The notes under the pieces are model-generated. The model saw only the letters and a program-made list of their open reading frames with translations, was not told where the DNA came from and did not search any database. 64,000 nucleotides of DNA from an uncultured Flavobacteriaceae bacterium (lineage in GTDB: Bacteria > Bacteroidota > Bacteroidia > Flavobacteriales > Flavobacteriaceae): contig CANLRK010000006.1 of assembly GCA_947493535.1 (NCBI GenBank), positions 87,956 through 151,955 of the forward strand, given 5' to 3'. Positions 44,972 to 54,259 of the stretch are shown piece by piece; the first letter of the stretch is position 1, and each line of letters starts with the position of its first letter. The position numbers and the translations under genes are program-made.

Positions 44972-45027
44972 TTGCCCTTTTTTTTAGGTTGAAAGAACTT
45001 ATATTTACAAAAAATTAGCATAAAATA

Positions 45028-45843
45028 ATGAAAAAACTGCAGCAAATAATAGAAAATGCTTGGGATAATAGAGCACTTTTAAAAGAGCAAACTACTCAAA
45101 ATGCAATTAGAAAAGTAATAGACTTACTAGACGAAGGCTCACTTCGTGTTGCTGAGCCTATCGCTACAGGGTGGCAAGTAAATGAGTGGGTTAAAAAAGC
45201 TGTTGTATTATATTTCCCTATTCAAGAAATGGAAACTTTAGAAGCAGGTATTTTTGAATATCATGACAAGATACCTTTAAAAAGAAATTATGCAGAAAAA
45301 GGAGTTCGTGTAGTACCAAATGCTATTGCACGCCATGGAGCTCATATTTCTAAAGGAGTTATTATGATGCCTAGCTACGTAAACATTGGTGCCTATGTAG
45401 ATCAAGGGACAATGGTAGACACTTGGGCAACTGTGGGTAGTTGCGCTCAAATTGGAAAAAATGTTCATTTATCAGGCGGTGTAGGTATTGGTGGTGTATT
45501 AGAGCCTTTACAGGCCGCACCAGTTATTATAGAGGATGGTGCTTTTATTGGTTCTCGGTGTATTGTTGTAGAAGGAGTTAAAGTAGAAAAAGAAGCCGTT
45601 TTGGGTGCTAATGTTGTACTTACCATGAGTACAAAAATTATTGATGTTACCGGTGATGAACCAATTGAAATGAAAGGTGTTATTCCTGCTCGTTCCGTAG
45701 TTATACCTGGTACCTATACTAAAACATTTCCTGCTGGAGATTTTCAGGTTTCTTGCGCTTTAATTATTGGTAAACGTAAAGAAAGTACAAATAAAAAAAC
45801 ATCTTTGAATGATGCTTTAAGAGAATTTAATGTAGCTGTATAA
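45028..45843 (+). CDS. dapD: 2,3,4,5-tetrahydropyridine-2,6-dicarboxylate N-succinyltransferase
   Basis: 271 residues, the usual DapD length. An N-terminal helical domain precedes the left-handed beta helix made of hexapeptide repeats (about 100-220, for example MPSYVNIGAYVDQGTMVDTW and GVGIGGVLEPLQAAPVIIED). It succinylates tetrahydrodipicolinate on the way to lysine and meso-diaminopimelate for peptidoglycan. The next gene starts 14 bases after the stop, so they may share a transcript. Confidence 0.96.
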   Translation: MKKLQQIIENAWDNRALLKEQTTQNAIRKVIDLLDEGSLRVAEPIATGWQVNEWVKKAVVLYFPIQEMETLEAGIFEYHDKIPLKRNYAEKGVRVVPNAIARHGAHISKGVIMMPSYVNIGAYVDQGTMVDTWATVGSCAQIGKNVHLSGGVGIGGVLEPLQAAPVIIEDGAFIGSRCIVVEGVKVEKEAVLGANVVLTMSTKIIDVTGDEPIEMKGVIPARSVVIPGTYTKTFPAGDFQVSCALIIGKRKESTNKKTSLNDALREFNVAV

Positions 45844-45857
45844 CCTAAAAATTGTTA

Positions 45858-47747
45858 ATGGAAAATTATAGAAAAAGTGTTATTTTACTTCTAAAGCGTT
45901 TGCTATTAGTAACTGTTTCTTATAGTTTTTTACGTATACTCTTTTTGGGATTTCAATGGAATGCTTTTAACGAGGTTGGCCTAAAAAGTTTTATTGGCGG
46001 AATTCGCTTTGACTTGTCCGTAATATTTTACACTAATATTTTGGTAATTATTGGTCATACTCTTCCAGGTAATTTTAAATACAACAGAATCTATCAACAA
46101 GTTTTAAAATGGGTATTCTACTGTTCAAACATCATATTTTTGTGCAGCAATTTTGTCGATTTTATCTACTATAGTTTTACAGGAAAGCGAAGTACTTACG
46201 GACTTATAACTGCTTCAGGTATGCAACAGGAAATCGGAGGGCTACTCCCCTCTTTTATGAAACAGTTTTGGTATGTATTTCTTTTAGGTTTTGTTTTTGC
46301 TTTTTTATTCTTTAAACTCATTCCTAAACAACATTTTTCACCACCACATAAAGTTTCTAGAAAAGCCATTTTAAAACAAACTGTTTTTTTTCTTATAGCC
46401 ATTTCAAGCTGTATTGTTATTGGAAGAGGCGGTTTACAACGCAAACCACTTCGCAGGGTTGATGCTATAAAATATGCTCCATCAAAAAACACACCTATAG
46501 TTTTAAACACGCCTTTTTGTATCTTAAAAACCATAGGAAAGAAAAAAGAGCTTAAGCCGCTTAATTATTATTCAACAGAAAAACTTAATTCATTATATAA
46601 CCCTATAAAAAACTACCAAGATTCCTTACCATTTAATAAAAAGAATGTTATTATTATTATCCTTGAGAGTTTTGGAGATGAAAATGTAAGCTACTCTAGT
46701 CCAAAAACAGGCAACACTCCCTTTTTAGACTCGTTAATTAAACAATCTTTATACTTTAAAAATGGTTTTGCTAACGGTAGAGTTTCTATTGATGCAGTTC
46801 CATCTGTAATATCAGGCATTCCTAGTATATTAGGTTCTCCATATATATCATCTACCTACGCTTTTAATAAAACTAATAGCCTACCTCAGCTATTAAAAAA
46901 AGAAGGTTATCATACTTCTTTTTTCCATGGAGCTTTTAATGGAAGTCAAAATTTTGATCAATTTGCTAGCATTGCTGGATATGATAATTATTACGGTAAA
47001 GATGAATACCCAAATGAAAACCCCGAACATGAAGATGGAAAATGGGGGATTTTTGACGAAGAGTTTTTAGGCTACTTTGGAGAGCAATTAGGTGTTTTTA
47101 AACAACCTTTCTTTTCTAGTATTTTTACTATCTCTTCACATATCCCATTTACTATGCCCAAAAAACATGAAGGTAAATTTGGAAAAGGTGCTACTAAATT
47201 TTACGAAACAGTTGGTTATACTGATTATGCGTTAAGTAAATTCTTTGATTATGCTCAAGAACAAAGCTGGTATAACAATACGCTTTTTGTAATAACAGCA
47301 GATCATTGTGCTGCTATTGGAAATAAATTTTATAATACTGCTATACAAGAGTATAATATTCCTATCATCTTCTTTGACCCTTCAAACAAAGCTCTTAAAG
47401 GAGTTCATGAAAAGAATATGCAGCAAATTGATATACTTCCTAGTATATTAAATTACTTAAACTACAACAAACCTTTTGTTAGCTATGGTAATAGCTATAC
47501 AGAAAAAGAAAATCTAATTATAAACTATATCAATAACGCCTACCATGTTGTAATTGATGATTTTTATTTTGTTTTTGATGGAACTACTATTATTGAATTA
47601 TATAACTTTAAAAAAGATTTTTTACTCAAAAACAATCTAGTAACTACAAAAAGAGATACCGTTATTTCTTTAGAAATAAAAATAAAAGCTTATTTGCAAT
47701 CATTTACAACTAGCTTAGTTAATAATACACTGACACTAAACCAATAA
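45858..47747 (+). CDS. LTA-synthase-family membrane phosphotransferase (sulfatase fold)
   Basis: 629 residues from the ATG at 45858 (an upstream TTG is rejected). Five membrane segments lie in the first 210 residues. The extracytoplasmic alkaline-phosphatase-superfamily domain has VIIIILESFGDENVS, the candidate nucleophile serine in NGRVSIDAVPSV, SHIPFTMP, and the metal site TADHCA. In Gram-negative bacteria such enzymes move phosphoglycerol or phosphoethanolamine onto glycans or lipids. The start of the polysaccharide region follows, and the stop overlaps the next ATG by one base, so an LPS-decoration role is a fair inference. Confidence 0.86.
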   Translation: MENYRKSVILLLKRLLLVTVSYSFLRILFLGFQWNAFNEVGLKSFIGGIRFDLSVIFYTNILVIIGHTLPGNFKYNRIYQQVLKWVFYCSNIIFLCSNFVDFIYYSFTGKRSTYGLITASGMQQEIGGLLPSFMKQFWYVFLLGFVFAFLFFKLIPKQHFSPPHKVSRKAILKQTVFFLIAISSCIVIGRGGLQRKPLRRVDAIKYAPSKNTPIVLNTPFCILKTIGKKKELKPLNYYSTEKLNSLYNPIKNYQDSLPFNKKNVIIIILESFGDENVSYSSPKTGNTPFLDSLIKQSLYFKNGFANGRVSIDAVPSVISGIPSILGSPYISSTYAFNKTNSLPQLLKKEGYHTSFFHGAFNGSQNFDQFASIAGYDNYYGKDEYPNENPEHEDGKWGIFDEEFLGYFGEQLGVFKQPFFSSIFTISSHIPFTMPKKHEGKFGKGATKFYETVGYTDYALSKFFDYAQEQSWYNNTLFVITADHCAAIGNKFYNTAIQEYNIPIIFFDPSNKALKGVHEKNMQQIDILPSILNYLNYNKPFVSYGNSYTEKENLIINYINNAYHVVIDDFYFVFDGTTIIELYNFKKDFLLKNNLVTTKRDTVISLEIKIKAYLQSFTTSLVNNTLTLNQ

Positions 47748-49609
47748 TGAAAGTACTTGTTATACAACAAAAAATGATTGGCGATGTGCTAACTTGCTCA
47801 ATTTTATGCGAGTTAATAAAAACCAAACACCCCAATTATACAGTTCATTATTTAATAAATACTAATACCAGTCCTGTTGTAGAAAACAACCCTTTTATTG
47901 ATAAATTAGTATTGTTTAAACCCGAATATAGAAATAGTAAACTTGCATTATTTAAATTTCTAAAAACTATTAGAAAAGAAAAGTACGATGTTGTAATTGA
48001 TGCATATTCAAAATTAGAAAGTAATTTAATTAGTCTATTTAGTGGTGCTAAACAAAAAATATCTTTCGAAAAATATTACTCTAAATTCATTTATACACAT
48101 CCTGTTATTCCTAAAAAAACAGCTAGTTCAAATTTAGGACTTGCTATTGAGCGAAGACAACAACTATTAGAGCCTTTGGGTTTTGAAACCAATTATACTG
48201 TTTTCCCTAAACTTTATGTGACCGACAAAGAAAATAATGAAGCTATAATGCTTCTTAAGCAACATGGAGTTAATCCCTTAAAAAAAACAGTAATGGTAAG
48301 CATTATTGGTAGTGCACAAAATAAAACATATCCGCTTAATTACATGTCAGAACTTGTTAATTATATTTCTGACAATTATGAGTGTAATATTTTATTCAAT
48401 TATATCCCTAACCAACTTGAAGATGCAAAAAAGATCTATAACGGATGTTCTGAACAAACTAAGAAGAATATTTTCTTTAATGTATTAGGTAAAAATTTAC
48501 GAGAGTTTATAGCATTAGTAAATCAGTGTGACATGATTATAGGTAATGATGGTGGTGCAATTAATATGGCTAAAGCTCTTAATAAACCTTCATACATCAT
48601 ATTCTCACCGTGGATTGAAAAAAATATTTGGGCTACATTTAACGATGGTATATTTCATAAAGCTGTACACTTAACAGATTTTAAACCAGATTTATTTAAA
48701 AATAAAGATGAAACATACTTAAAAAAACATGCCATTGAATTATACCAAGATTTTAAGCCAAGCCTAATTAAAGATGATTTATTGTCTTTTTTAAAACAAC
48801 TAAACACTAAAGAGTTAGCATCTTATACCTTAAAAAAATCAGTTCAAAAAAATATTACCGAGAAGCTTTCCGCTTTGGTTATCACATATAATGAGCAAGA
48901 CAACATTGATGCTTTAATTAAAAACTTAAGTTTCGCTAATGAAATTATTGTTGTAGACTCATACAGTACCGATGCTACTGTTGAAAAATTAAAACAATAC
49001 CCACAAGTAAAACTTATCCAGAACGAGTTTAAAAACTTTTCTGATCAACGAAACTTTGCCTTAAACCAAACAAAAAATGAATGGGTTTTGTTTATTGATG
49101 CGGATGAACGGATTAATTACAAACTAAAAAATGAAATAATTGAAACAATAAACATTCCTAATAATAAAAACATCGCTTACGAAGTTTATCGAAAATTTTA
49201 TTTTAAGCAAAAGCCAGTGCACTTTAGCGGTTGGCAAACTGATAAAGTATTTAGATTGTTTAAAAAATCACATGTAACGTATAAAAAAGATTTATTTGTA
49301 CATGAATTATTACATACAGATGGCCCAACATCTGTTTTAAAAGAAAAACTTGACCATTATTCTTTTGATAGTTATACTGACTATAAAAACAAAATGATTT
49401 TATATGCAACTTTACGCGCTAAAGAACTACACATTCAGCAATTAAAACCTAATTTTTTTCATTATTACATCAAGCCTTTTTACAGGTTTTTTAACCATTA
49501 CATTATAAGACTCGGTTTCTTAGATGGAAAAAAAGGGGTTACCATATCTTATCTGAGTGCTTACTATGTTTACCGCCGTTATGTAGAGTTAGATAAATTA
49601 TACCAGTGA
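47747..49609 (+). CDS. Fused GT9 heptosyltransferase-like and GT2 glycosyltransferase
   Basis: 620 residues. Residues 1-350 form a GT9 (ADP-heptose:LPS heptosyltransferase) domain: VLVIQQKMIGDVLTCSIL at the start and MIIGNDGGAINMAKAL with the family GNDGG motif. Residues 375-620 are a GT2 domain of the WaaE/KdtX type: LSALVITYNEQDNIDALI, IVVDSYSTDATVEKL, FSDQRNFAL and LFIDADERI. Both halves usually occur as separate LPS-core enzymes. Here they share one polypeptide with a short linker. TAATG overlap couples it to the LTA-synthase-like gene. Confidence 0.88.
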   Translation: MKVLVIQQKMIGDVLTCSILCELIKTKHPNYTVHYLINTNTSPVVENNPFIDKLVLFKPEYRNSKLALFKFLKTIRKEKYDVVIDAYSKLESNLISLFSGAKQKISFEKYYSKFIYTHPVIPKKTASSNLGLAIERRQQLLEPLGFETNYTVFPKLYVTDKENNEAIMLLKQHGVNPLKKTVMVSIIGSAQNKTYPLNYMSELVNYISDNYECNILFNYIPNQLEDAKKIYNGCSEQTKKNIFFNVLGKNLREFIALVNQCDMIIGNDGGAINMAKALNKPSYIIFSPWIEKNIWATFNDGIFHKAVHLTDFKPDLFKNKDETYLKKHAIELYQDFKPSLIKDDLLSFLKQLNTKELASYTLKKSVQKNITEKLSALVITYNEQDNIDALIKNLSFANEIIVVDSYSTDATVEKLKQYPQVKLIQNEFKNFSDQRNFALNQTKNEWVLFIDADERINYKLKNEIIETINIPNNKNIAYEVYRKFYFKQKPVHFSGWQTDKVFRLFKKSHVTYKKDLFVHELLHTDGPTSVLKEKLDHYSFDSYTDYKNKMILYATLRAKELHIQQLKPNFFHYYIKPFYRFFNHYIIRLGFLDGKKGVTISYLSAYYVYRRYVELDKLYQ

Positions 49610-49615
49610 AAATAA

Positions 49616-50377
49616 TTACTTTTTCCAGAATTTAAGTTGCTTTTTTAAGCGTTGCTTTCTGTGAAATTTTTCCTGAAACTCTTCGGTACAACGCCACATT
49701 TCAGCAAATACTTTTGCAAAATCCAGCCCACTAACTTTTGCATACTCATCACTCATTATCCTAACCATTTCTTTTTTTGGAGTCAAACGAGAAAAGTTTT
49801 GCATTCGAGCTGCAAAATCCATTTTATGAAATTTCATTCTATTTAAATCAACTAAATAAAACTTGTAATTATTATCGCTTCCCTCTATTAATGTATTTCC
49901 AGGAGAATGATCTAAAAAGTTAACTCCTTTTTCGTGCAAGTCATAGGTAAAACGAGTAAAAGCCCTTAAAATATTTTCATGGTTTTTATAATCTGGTTGT
50001 GTAACCAACTCCCGATAAGTTAATTCATAATTTAAATGATGACTTATGTAATAGCTTTTACCAAAAAGAAAGGCGTTAGAATATTCATAATACGCTATTG
50101 GCTGCGGTGTACCTATGCCTAATGAAGCTAATTTATTTGCATACTCAAATGACCTACGTGCTTTAGATTTCCTAAAAAACTTATAAGCAACTCTATTTAT
50201 TAAATTTGGAACTTTAAAACTCTTTACATTTATTTTATCTTCTTGAAATTCGAATAATTTTAATGAATTTCTATCTTGATTACCATAATGTTCTCCTTGA
50301 GTTGTATAGTTGGTTATAATCGAATTAAAAAACGAAGTTTCATTTTGAAAGTTGGGATGTATTTTATACTTTCTCAT
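49616..50377 (-). CDS. Kdo/LPS-core kinase (InaA/WaaP-like family)
   Basis: 253 residues of a protein-kinase-like fold. The catalytic loop reads HEKGVNFLDHSPGNTL, with D and N in the expected spacing, and the metal aspartate is in YLVDLNRMKF. KAxxxFEYANKLASLGIGTPQPIAYY marks the N-lobe. Members phosphorylate Kdo or heptose in the LPS core, or tune lipid A decoration. Its start overlaps the stop of the upstream glycosyltransferase by one base, so the two are coupled. Confidence 0.85.
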   Translation of the reverse strand: MRKYKIHPNFQNETSFFNSIITNYTTQGEHYGNQDRNSLKLFEFQEDKINVKSFKVPNLINRVAYKFFRKSKARRSFEYANKLASLGIGTPQPIAYYEYSNAFLFGKSYYISHHLNYELTYRELVTQPDYKNHENILRAFTRFTYDLHEKGVNFLDHSPGNTLIEGSDNNYKFYLVDLNRMKFHKMDFAARMQNFSRLTPKKEMVRIMSDEYAKVSGLDFAKVFAEMWRCTEEFQEKFHRKQRLKKQLKFWKK

Positions 50378-51162
50378 TATAGGTACTTATCTAATCCGTT
50401 AATACACTTCTTAAGTTTACTTTTTATCGTATTTAACTCTATCTCATTATTAAGTTCTAAGTTACTTTTAGATTTTTCAACATGAAAAATATGATATAGT
50501 ATACCTTGATAGCGTAATCGTTTTCCTTTTATCCCGTTATTATGTAATCGTAATGCAAATTCAGAATCTTCCCTTCCCCAACCTATAAAGTTTTCGTCAT
50601 ATCCGTTTATCATAATAGCATCCTCTTTGTAATATGATGTATTACAACCTCGATACTTTTTGGAAAAATTAGCGCTAGGTCTATACAACTTTGCTAATAA
50701 AGGTATATACAATGCTCTTGTTCTCTTTTTAATCCCTTTACTAAATACTGAAAATTTAATTTGTTTTATAGAGAATAACTTTGCTAAATATTCTTGTTGA
50801 ATATTTACCCTACTTCCATATAAATACACTCCTTTTTCTGCAGCAGCCAAGTGATTTTTCACAAAACATTCATGTATAATACAATCACCATCTATTTGAA
50901 TAATATAGTCATATTGTGCAGTTGCAATAGCCTTATTTAAAATTACTGATTTGGTAAAACCTACATCCTCATGCCATAGATGTTTAATTGGTACAGGAAA
51001 ATTTAACTGGTACTGTTTTATAAGTTCTTTTGTATCCAAACCAGAACCATCATCGGCAACAATAACTTCAGTAGGCAACACTTTCTGATTTTTAACACTT
51101 AATAAAACTAAATCAAGTGCTTTTGGCCATTTATAAGTTGATATTATTAAAGAGCTAGTCAT
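50377..51162 (-). CDS. Family 2 glycosyltransferase with C-terminal galactosyltransferase-like domain
   Basis: About 261 residues from the ATG at 51162 (a TTG five codons earlier is less likely). GT-A fold: SLIISTYKWPKALDLVLLSV, EVIVADDGSG and the DXD-like IIQIDGDCII. The later motif GWGREDSEFALRLHNNGIKGKRLRY is typical of the Glyco_transf_7C type. It adds a sugar to LPS or another surface glycan. It overlaps the upstream gene by eight bases and the downstream kinase by one, so three minus-strand genes form one operon. Confidence 0.86.
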   Translation of the reverse strand: MTSSLIISTYKWPKALDLVLLSVKNQKVLPTEVIVADDGSGLDTKELIKQYQLNFPVPIKHLWHEDVGFTKSVILNKAIATAQYDYIIQIDGDCIIHECFVKNHLAAAEKGVYLYGSRVNIQQEYLAKLFSIKQIKFSVFSKGIKKRTRALYIPLLAKLYRPSANFSKKYRGCNTSYYKEDAIMINGYDENFIGWGREDSEFALRLHNNGIKGKRLRYQGILYHIFHVEKSKSNLELNNEIELNTIKSKLKKCINGLDKYL

Positions 51163-52072
51163 TAAAATATGCTTCAAAGTTACGTTGGTTCTTTTTAAAA
51201 GGGTTTAAAAATTTAAACCACTGCCCAAAATTCTTTTTTAAAAGAAAGAATTTAGAAGGCTGTAAATGGGCATCATTTCTTATAATATCTTTAATCTTGT
51301 GTAACGATTTGGTATTAAAATACCCTAATTCTTTCCATTTATGAGGCTCCAAATAAAATACATTTTTAATTTGCTTGTAATTATCTTTATTTGCTTTTCG
51401 CCATTTATCAAAAAATTCATTGTGCAAATTCTTATCTAACTCTTCTGCATGCCCCCAATTCTTAAATTTGAACTGAAGCTCTTCTTCGGTTCTAGATAAG
51501 CATTCATGCAACAAAATATTATTTGTGTAAATTATTTGCTCTTTAGTTTTACGGGCTACTTTATAATTTGGGTAATTGGTAGCTAAAAATACTTTAGTAG
51601 GTTGGTTTACATAAAGCAAACCATCTTCAAGATGCTTGTAAATATTAATTAAGAACCCCGATATCTGGATTGGTTTCTCTTTAGGATTATCTAAATAACT
51701 ATCATAGTTACGTAGTGTATTAACAAACTTTTTAAAATCTACAAAAACTTCGTCTGCATCTACTTGTATTAACCAATTTCCAATCCCCATTTTTTTGGAT
51801 AACAAATAACGTTCTCTAGTTTCACTCTGCATAGCAGATAACTTTGGAATACAAAAATTATCTTTATACAACGTTATTTTTTTTTCCGTATCAAATTCTT
51901 CTAACCAAGTATAAAACTTCTCATCTACCATAAATGATTCTCCCGACCATGTTTTATTATTTTTATCAATGGCAATAAAAATAGCATCGGCATCATTGTA
52001 GACAGGTGGTATTGATGTTTTTAGTTTTTCATAGTCATACGACATTAAAAAACCAACATGAATTTTTTTCAT
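51155..52072 (-). CDS. Glycosyltransferase-like protein (GT-A, family 2 related)
   Basis: 305 residues starting KKIHVGFLMSYDYEKLKTSI. A DXD-type metal site is seen in WLIQVDADEVFVDF. The sequence lacks the usual N-terminal VIPxYN motif of GT2, so it belongs to a divergent branch. It is the first gene of the three-gene minus-strand operon (GT, GT, kinase) and is divergent from the next GT gene with a 68-base spacer. Sugar and acceptor are unknown. Confidence 0.72.
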   Translation of the reverse strand: MKKIHVGFLMSYDYEKLKTSIPPVYNDADAIFIAIDKNNKTWSGESFMVDEKFYTWLEEFDTEKKITLYKDNFCIPKLSAMQSETRERYLLSKKMGIGNWLIQVDADEVFVDFKKFVNTLRNYDSYLDNPKEKPIQISGFLINIYKHLEDGLLYVNQPTKVFLATNYPNYKVARKTKEQIIYTNNILLHECLSRTEEELQFKFKNWGHAEELDKNLHNEFFDKWRKANKDNYKQIKNVFYLEPHKWKELGYFNTKSLHKIKDIIRNDAHLQPSKFFLLKKNFGQWFKFLNPFKKNQRNFEAYFND

Positions 52073-52113
52073 AGAATATTTTTAACAAATATAATTCAAG
52101 TCATATAAATAAC

Positions 52114-52121
52114 TACTTTTG
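52114..52121 (+). promoter_or_regulatory. -7 box upstream of a glycosyltransferase gene
   Basis: TACTTTTG matches TAnnTTTG and ends 19 bases before the ATG at 52141. No TTG is evident in the -33 region. Confidence 0.4.
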
Positions 52122-52140
52122 CTTTACAAAATATAACTAA

Positions 52141-53142
52141 ATGTGTGAAATTACAGTAATAATGCCTGTATATAATGGCGAAAAATACCTAGCGGAAGCT
52201 ATTAATAGTGTATTGAATCAAACTTTTACAGACTTTACCCTTTTAGTTTTAAACGACAATTCTACAGATAGCACAGCTAAGATACTTGAAGGCTTTAAAA
52301 AACAAGATTCCAGAGTTCAAGTAATTACAAAAGAAACTAACGTCGGACCTGCAAACCTAAGAAATGAAGGGATTGAAAAAGCCAATACAAAATTCATAGC
52401 CCTTTTAGATGCCGATGATATAGCCTTACCTACACGTTTCGAGAAACAATTGAAAGTTCTTAAAGAAAACCCAGAAATAGGAGTTTGTGGTACTTGGTTT
52501 ACAATTTTTGGTGATAAAAAAGAAAAAACATTAAAACATGCTATTAATCATGATGATTTAAAAGTGCAGTTTTTAAAAAGTTGTGGCATAGGTAATCCTA
52601 CAGTAATGTTTAAAAAAGCTGTTTTAGGAGATTTAAAGTTTGAGCACAAATATGTTCCAGCAGAAGATTATGGTTTATGGAGCCAGTTAATTGCGCAGAC
52701 AAAATTTCATAACATTCCCGAATCCTTATTAAAATATCGTTGGCACACCAATAATATTAGCCAAACAAAAATAGAGAATTTGAGAAAATCAAACTTTTTA
52801 ATCAGGGTAAAACAATTAGAACATATAGGAATTAAAGCTACTGACGAAAAAATAAAATATTATGTCAATGCCGTAGCTCTTAAAAAGAAACAGTGTATAG
52901 AGGATGTTATAACAACCATCGAAGCCGCAAACCATATAAAAAACAACAACAAAAAGTATAATTACTACAAACAAGATATTCTTGAAAATCATATTGATAC
53001 TGTAATTATCAGAACCATAAGAAATGCTGCTCACTACAACTTGTCTTTTTATAATTATTTAAAAAAAGAATCTGGATATTTTTCAAAAATATCTTTGATT
53101 GATAAAACTCTTATCTGTTTAAAAAGCTTTTTCAAAATCTAA
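52141..53142 (+). CDS. Family 2 glycosyltransferase
   Basis: 333 residues. Classic GT2 N-terminus ITVIMPVYNGEKYLAEAINSVLNQT, then NDNSTDSTAKIL and ALLDADDIALPTRFEKQ with the metal-binding DADD. AEDYGLWSQLIAQ is the downstream ED motif. The C-terminal 100 residues are helical and basic. It begins a plus-strand pair with the next GT gene (27-base gap) and probably acts on the same glycan. Confidence 0.92.
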   Translation: MCEITVIMPVYNGEKYLAEAINSVLNQTFTDFTLLVLNDNSTDSTAKILEGFKKQDSRVQVITKETNVGPANLRNEGIEKANTKFIALLDADDIALPTRFEKQLKVLKENPEIGVCGTWFTIFGDKKEKTLKHAINHDDLKVQFLKSCGIGNPTVMFKKAVLGDLKFEHKYVPAEDYGLWSQLIAQTKFHNIPESLLKYRWHTNNISQTKIENLRKSNFLIRVKQLEHIGIKATDEKIKYYVNAVALKKKQCIEDVITTIEAANHIKNNNKKYNYYKQDILENHIDTVIIRTIRNAAHYNLSFYNYLKKESGYFSKISLIDKTLICLKSFFKI

Positions 53143-53169
53143 CTATCCAACTTCTAACTTTTATTTGCA

Positions 53170-54252
53170 ATGCTTAATAATCAAAAAAGTAACACATCTC
53201 CTTTTGTTAGTATAATTGTACCATGCTATAACGTGTCTAACTACATAAATAAAGGATTAAAAAGTATTTTTGATCAAACTTATAGCAATTGGGAATGTAT
53301 TGTTGTTAACGACGGAAGTACGGATAATACAATTAATGAAATAGAAAAATGGACACTAAAAGACAGTAGATTCAAACTTATTTCTCAAGAAAACAAAGGA
53401 TTATCAGGTGCTAGAAATACTGGTTTAAAAAACATAAGTGGTGATTGTATTTATTTTTTTGATCCAGACGACTTGTTAGATAAGGATTGTTTAGAGAACC
53501 TAATAAAGTTATATCAAGATAATATAGATGTCGTAATTGGAAAAAATGGTGAGGTTTATAATCAAACAACCCATGTACTTAAAACCTTAGATCATTTTAC
53601 GACAACAGAAAAAATTCTATCTGATAAAAATTTTATAAAACTTTCTATTGAGCATCCTTTTAGCGTTGTTGCATGGAATAAACTATATAACGCTAATTTT
53701 ATATTTTCTAATAATTTAACTTTTAAAGAAGGGGTTGTACATGAAGATGAACTTTGGTTTTTTCAAACAATGAGCCATGCTTCAAAAATTATTTTTAATT
53801 CAAAAGTGACTTACTATTATAACATTGGTAATCAAGATTCAATAACAAAAAATTACAAATTAAATAACCTAAACTCTTATTTAACCGTTATCGAAACCAT
53901 CTATAATGATTACTATGTTCCTGAAAAAAATAATGATAAAAAAATAATTATTGGCACATATATACTTAATTTTCAAATTACTGTAATATCTGGATTTTAC
54001 AGATTTCTTCGAAAAAATAAAAAGTGTGATTTTAAAATTGAGGGTAACAACTTAATAAAAAAACACCTACGAGATTATCACATTAATGAATACTCTTCAG
54101 TAAATAACGAAAAAATAAAACAGTTTAACTTGTTTATTAAGTATGCAAGGGCATATCCTCATATAGCTTTTAGACTCATTAGGAACTCTACCAAAAAAAA
54201 TATTCTAAAACCAATTGAGAGTTTATATTTAAAAATTCGTTATACACCTTAA
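53170..54252 (+). CDS. Family 2 glycosyltransferase
   Basis: 360 residues. GT2 motifs: SIIVPCYNVSNYINKGLKSIFDQT, VNDGSTDNTI, SGARNTGLKNISGDCIYFFDPDDLLD and HEDELWFFQTM. The C-terminus (about 230-360) is helical and lacks membrane segments. It is convergent with the sulfotransferase gene (7-base gap). The sugar is unknown. Confidence 0.92.
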   Translation: MLNNQKSNTSPFVSIIVPCYNVSNYINKGLKSIFDQTYSNWECIVVNDGSTDNTINEIEKWTLKDSRFKLISQENKGLSGARNTGLKNISGDCIYFFDPDDLLDKDCLENLIKLYQDNIDVVIGKNGEVYNQTTHVLKTLDHFTTTEKILSDKNFIKLSIEHPFSVVAWNKLYNANFIFSNNLTFKEGVVHEDELWFFQTMSHASKIIFNSKVTYYYNIGNQDSITKNYKLNNLNSYLTVIETIYNDYYVPEKNNDKKIIIGTYILNFQITVISGFYRFLRKNKKCDFKIEGNNLIKKHLRDYHINEYSSVNNEKIKQFNLFIKYARAYPHIAFRLIRNSTKKNILKPIESLYLKIRYTP

Positions 54253-54259
54253 AAACTGT

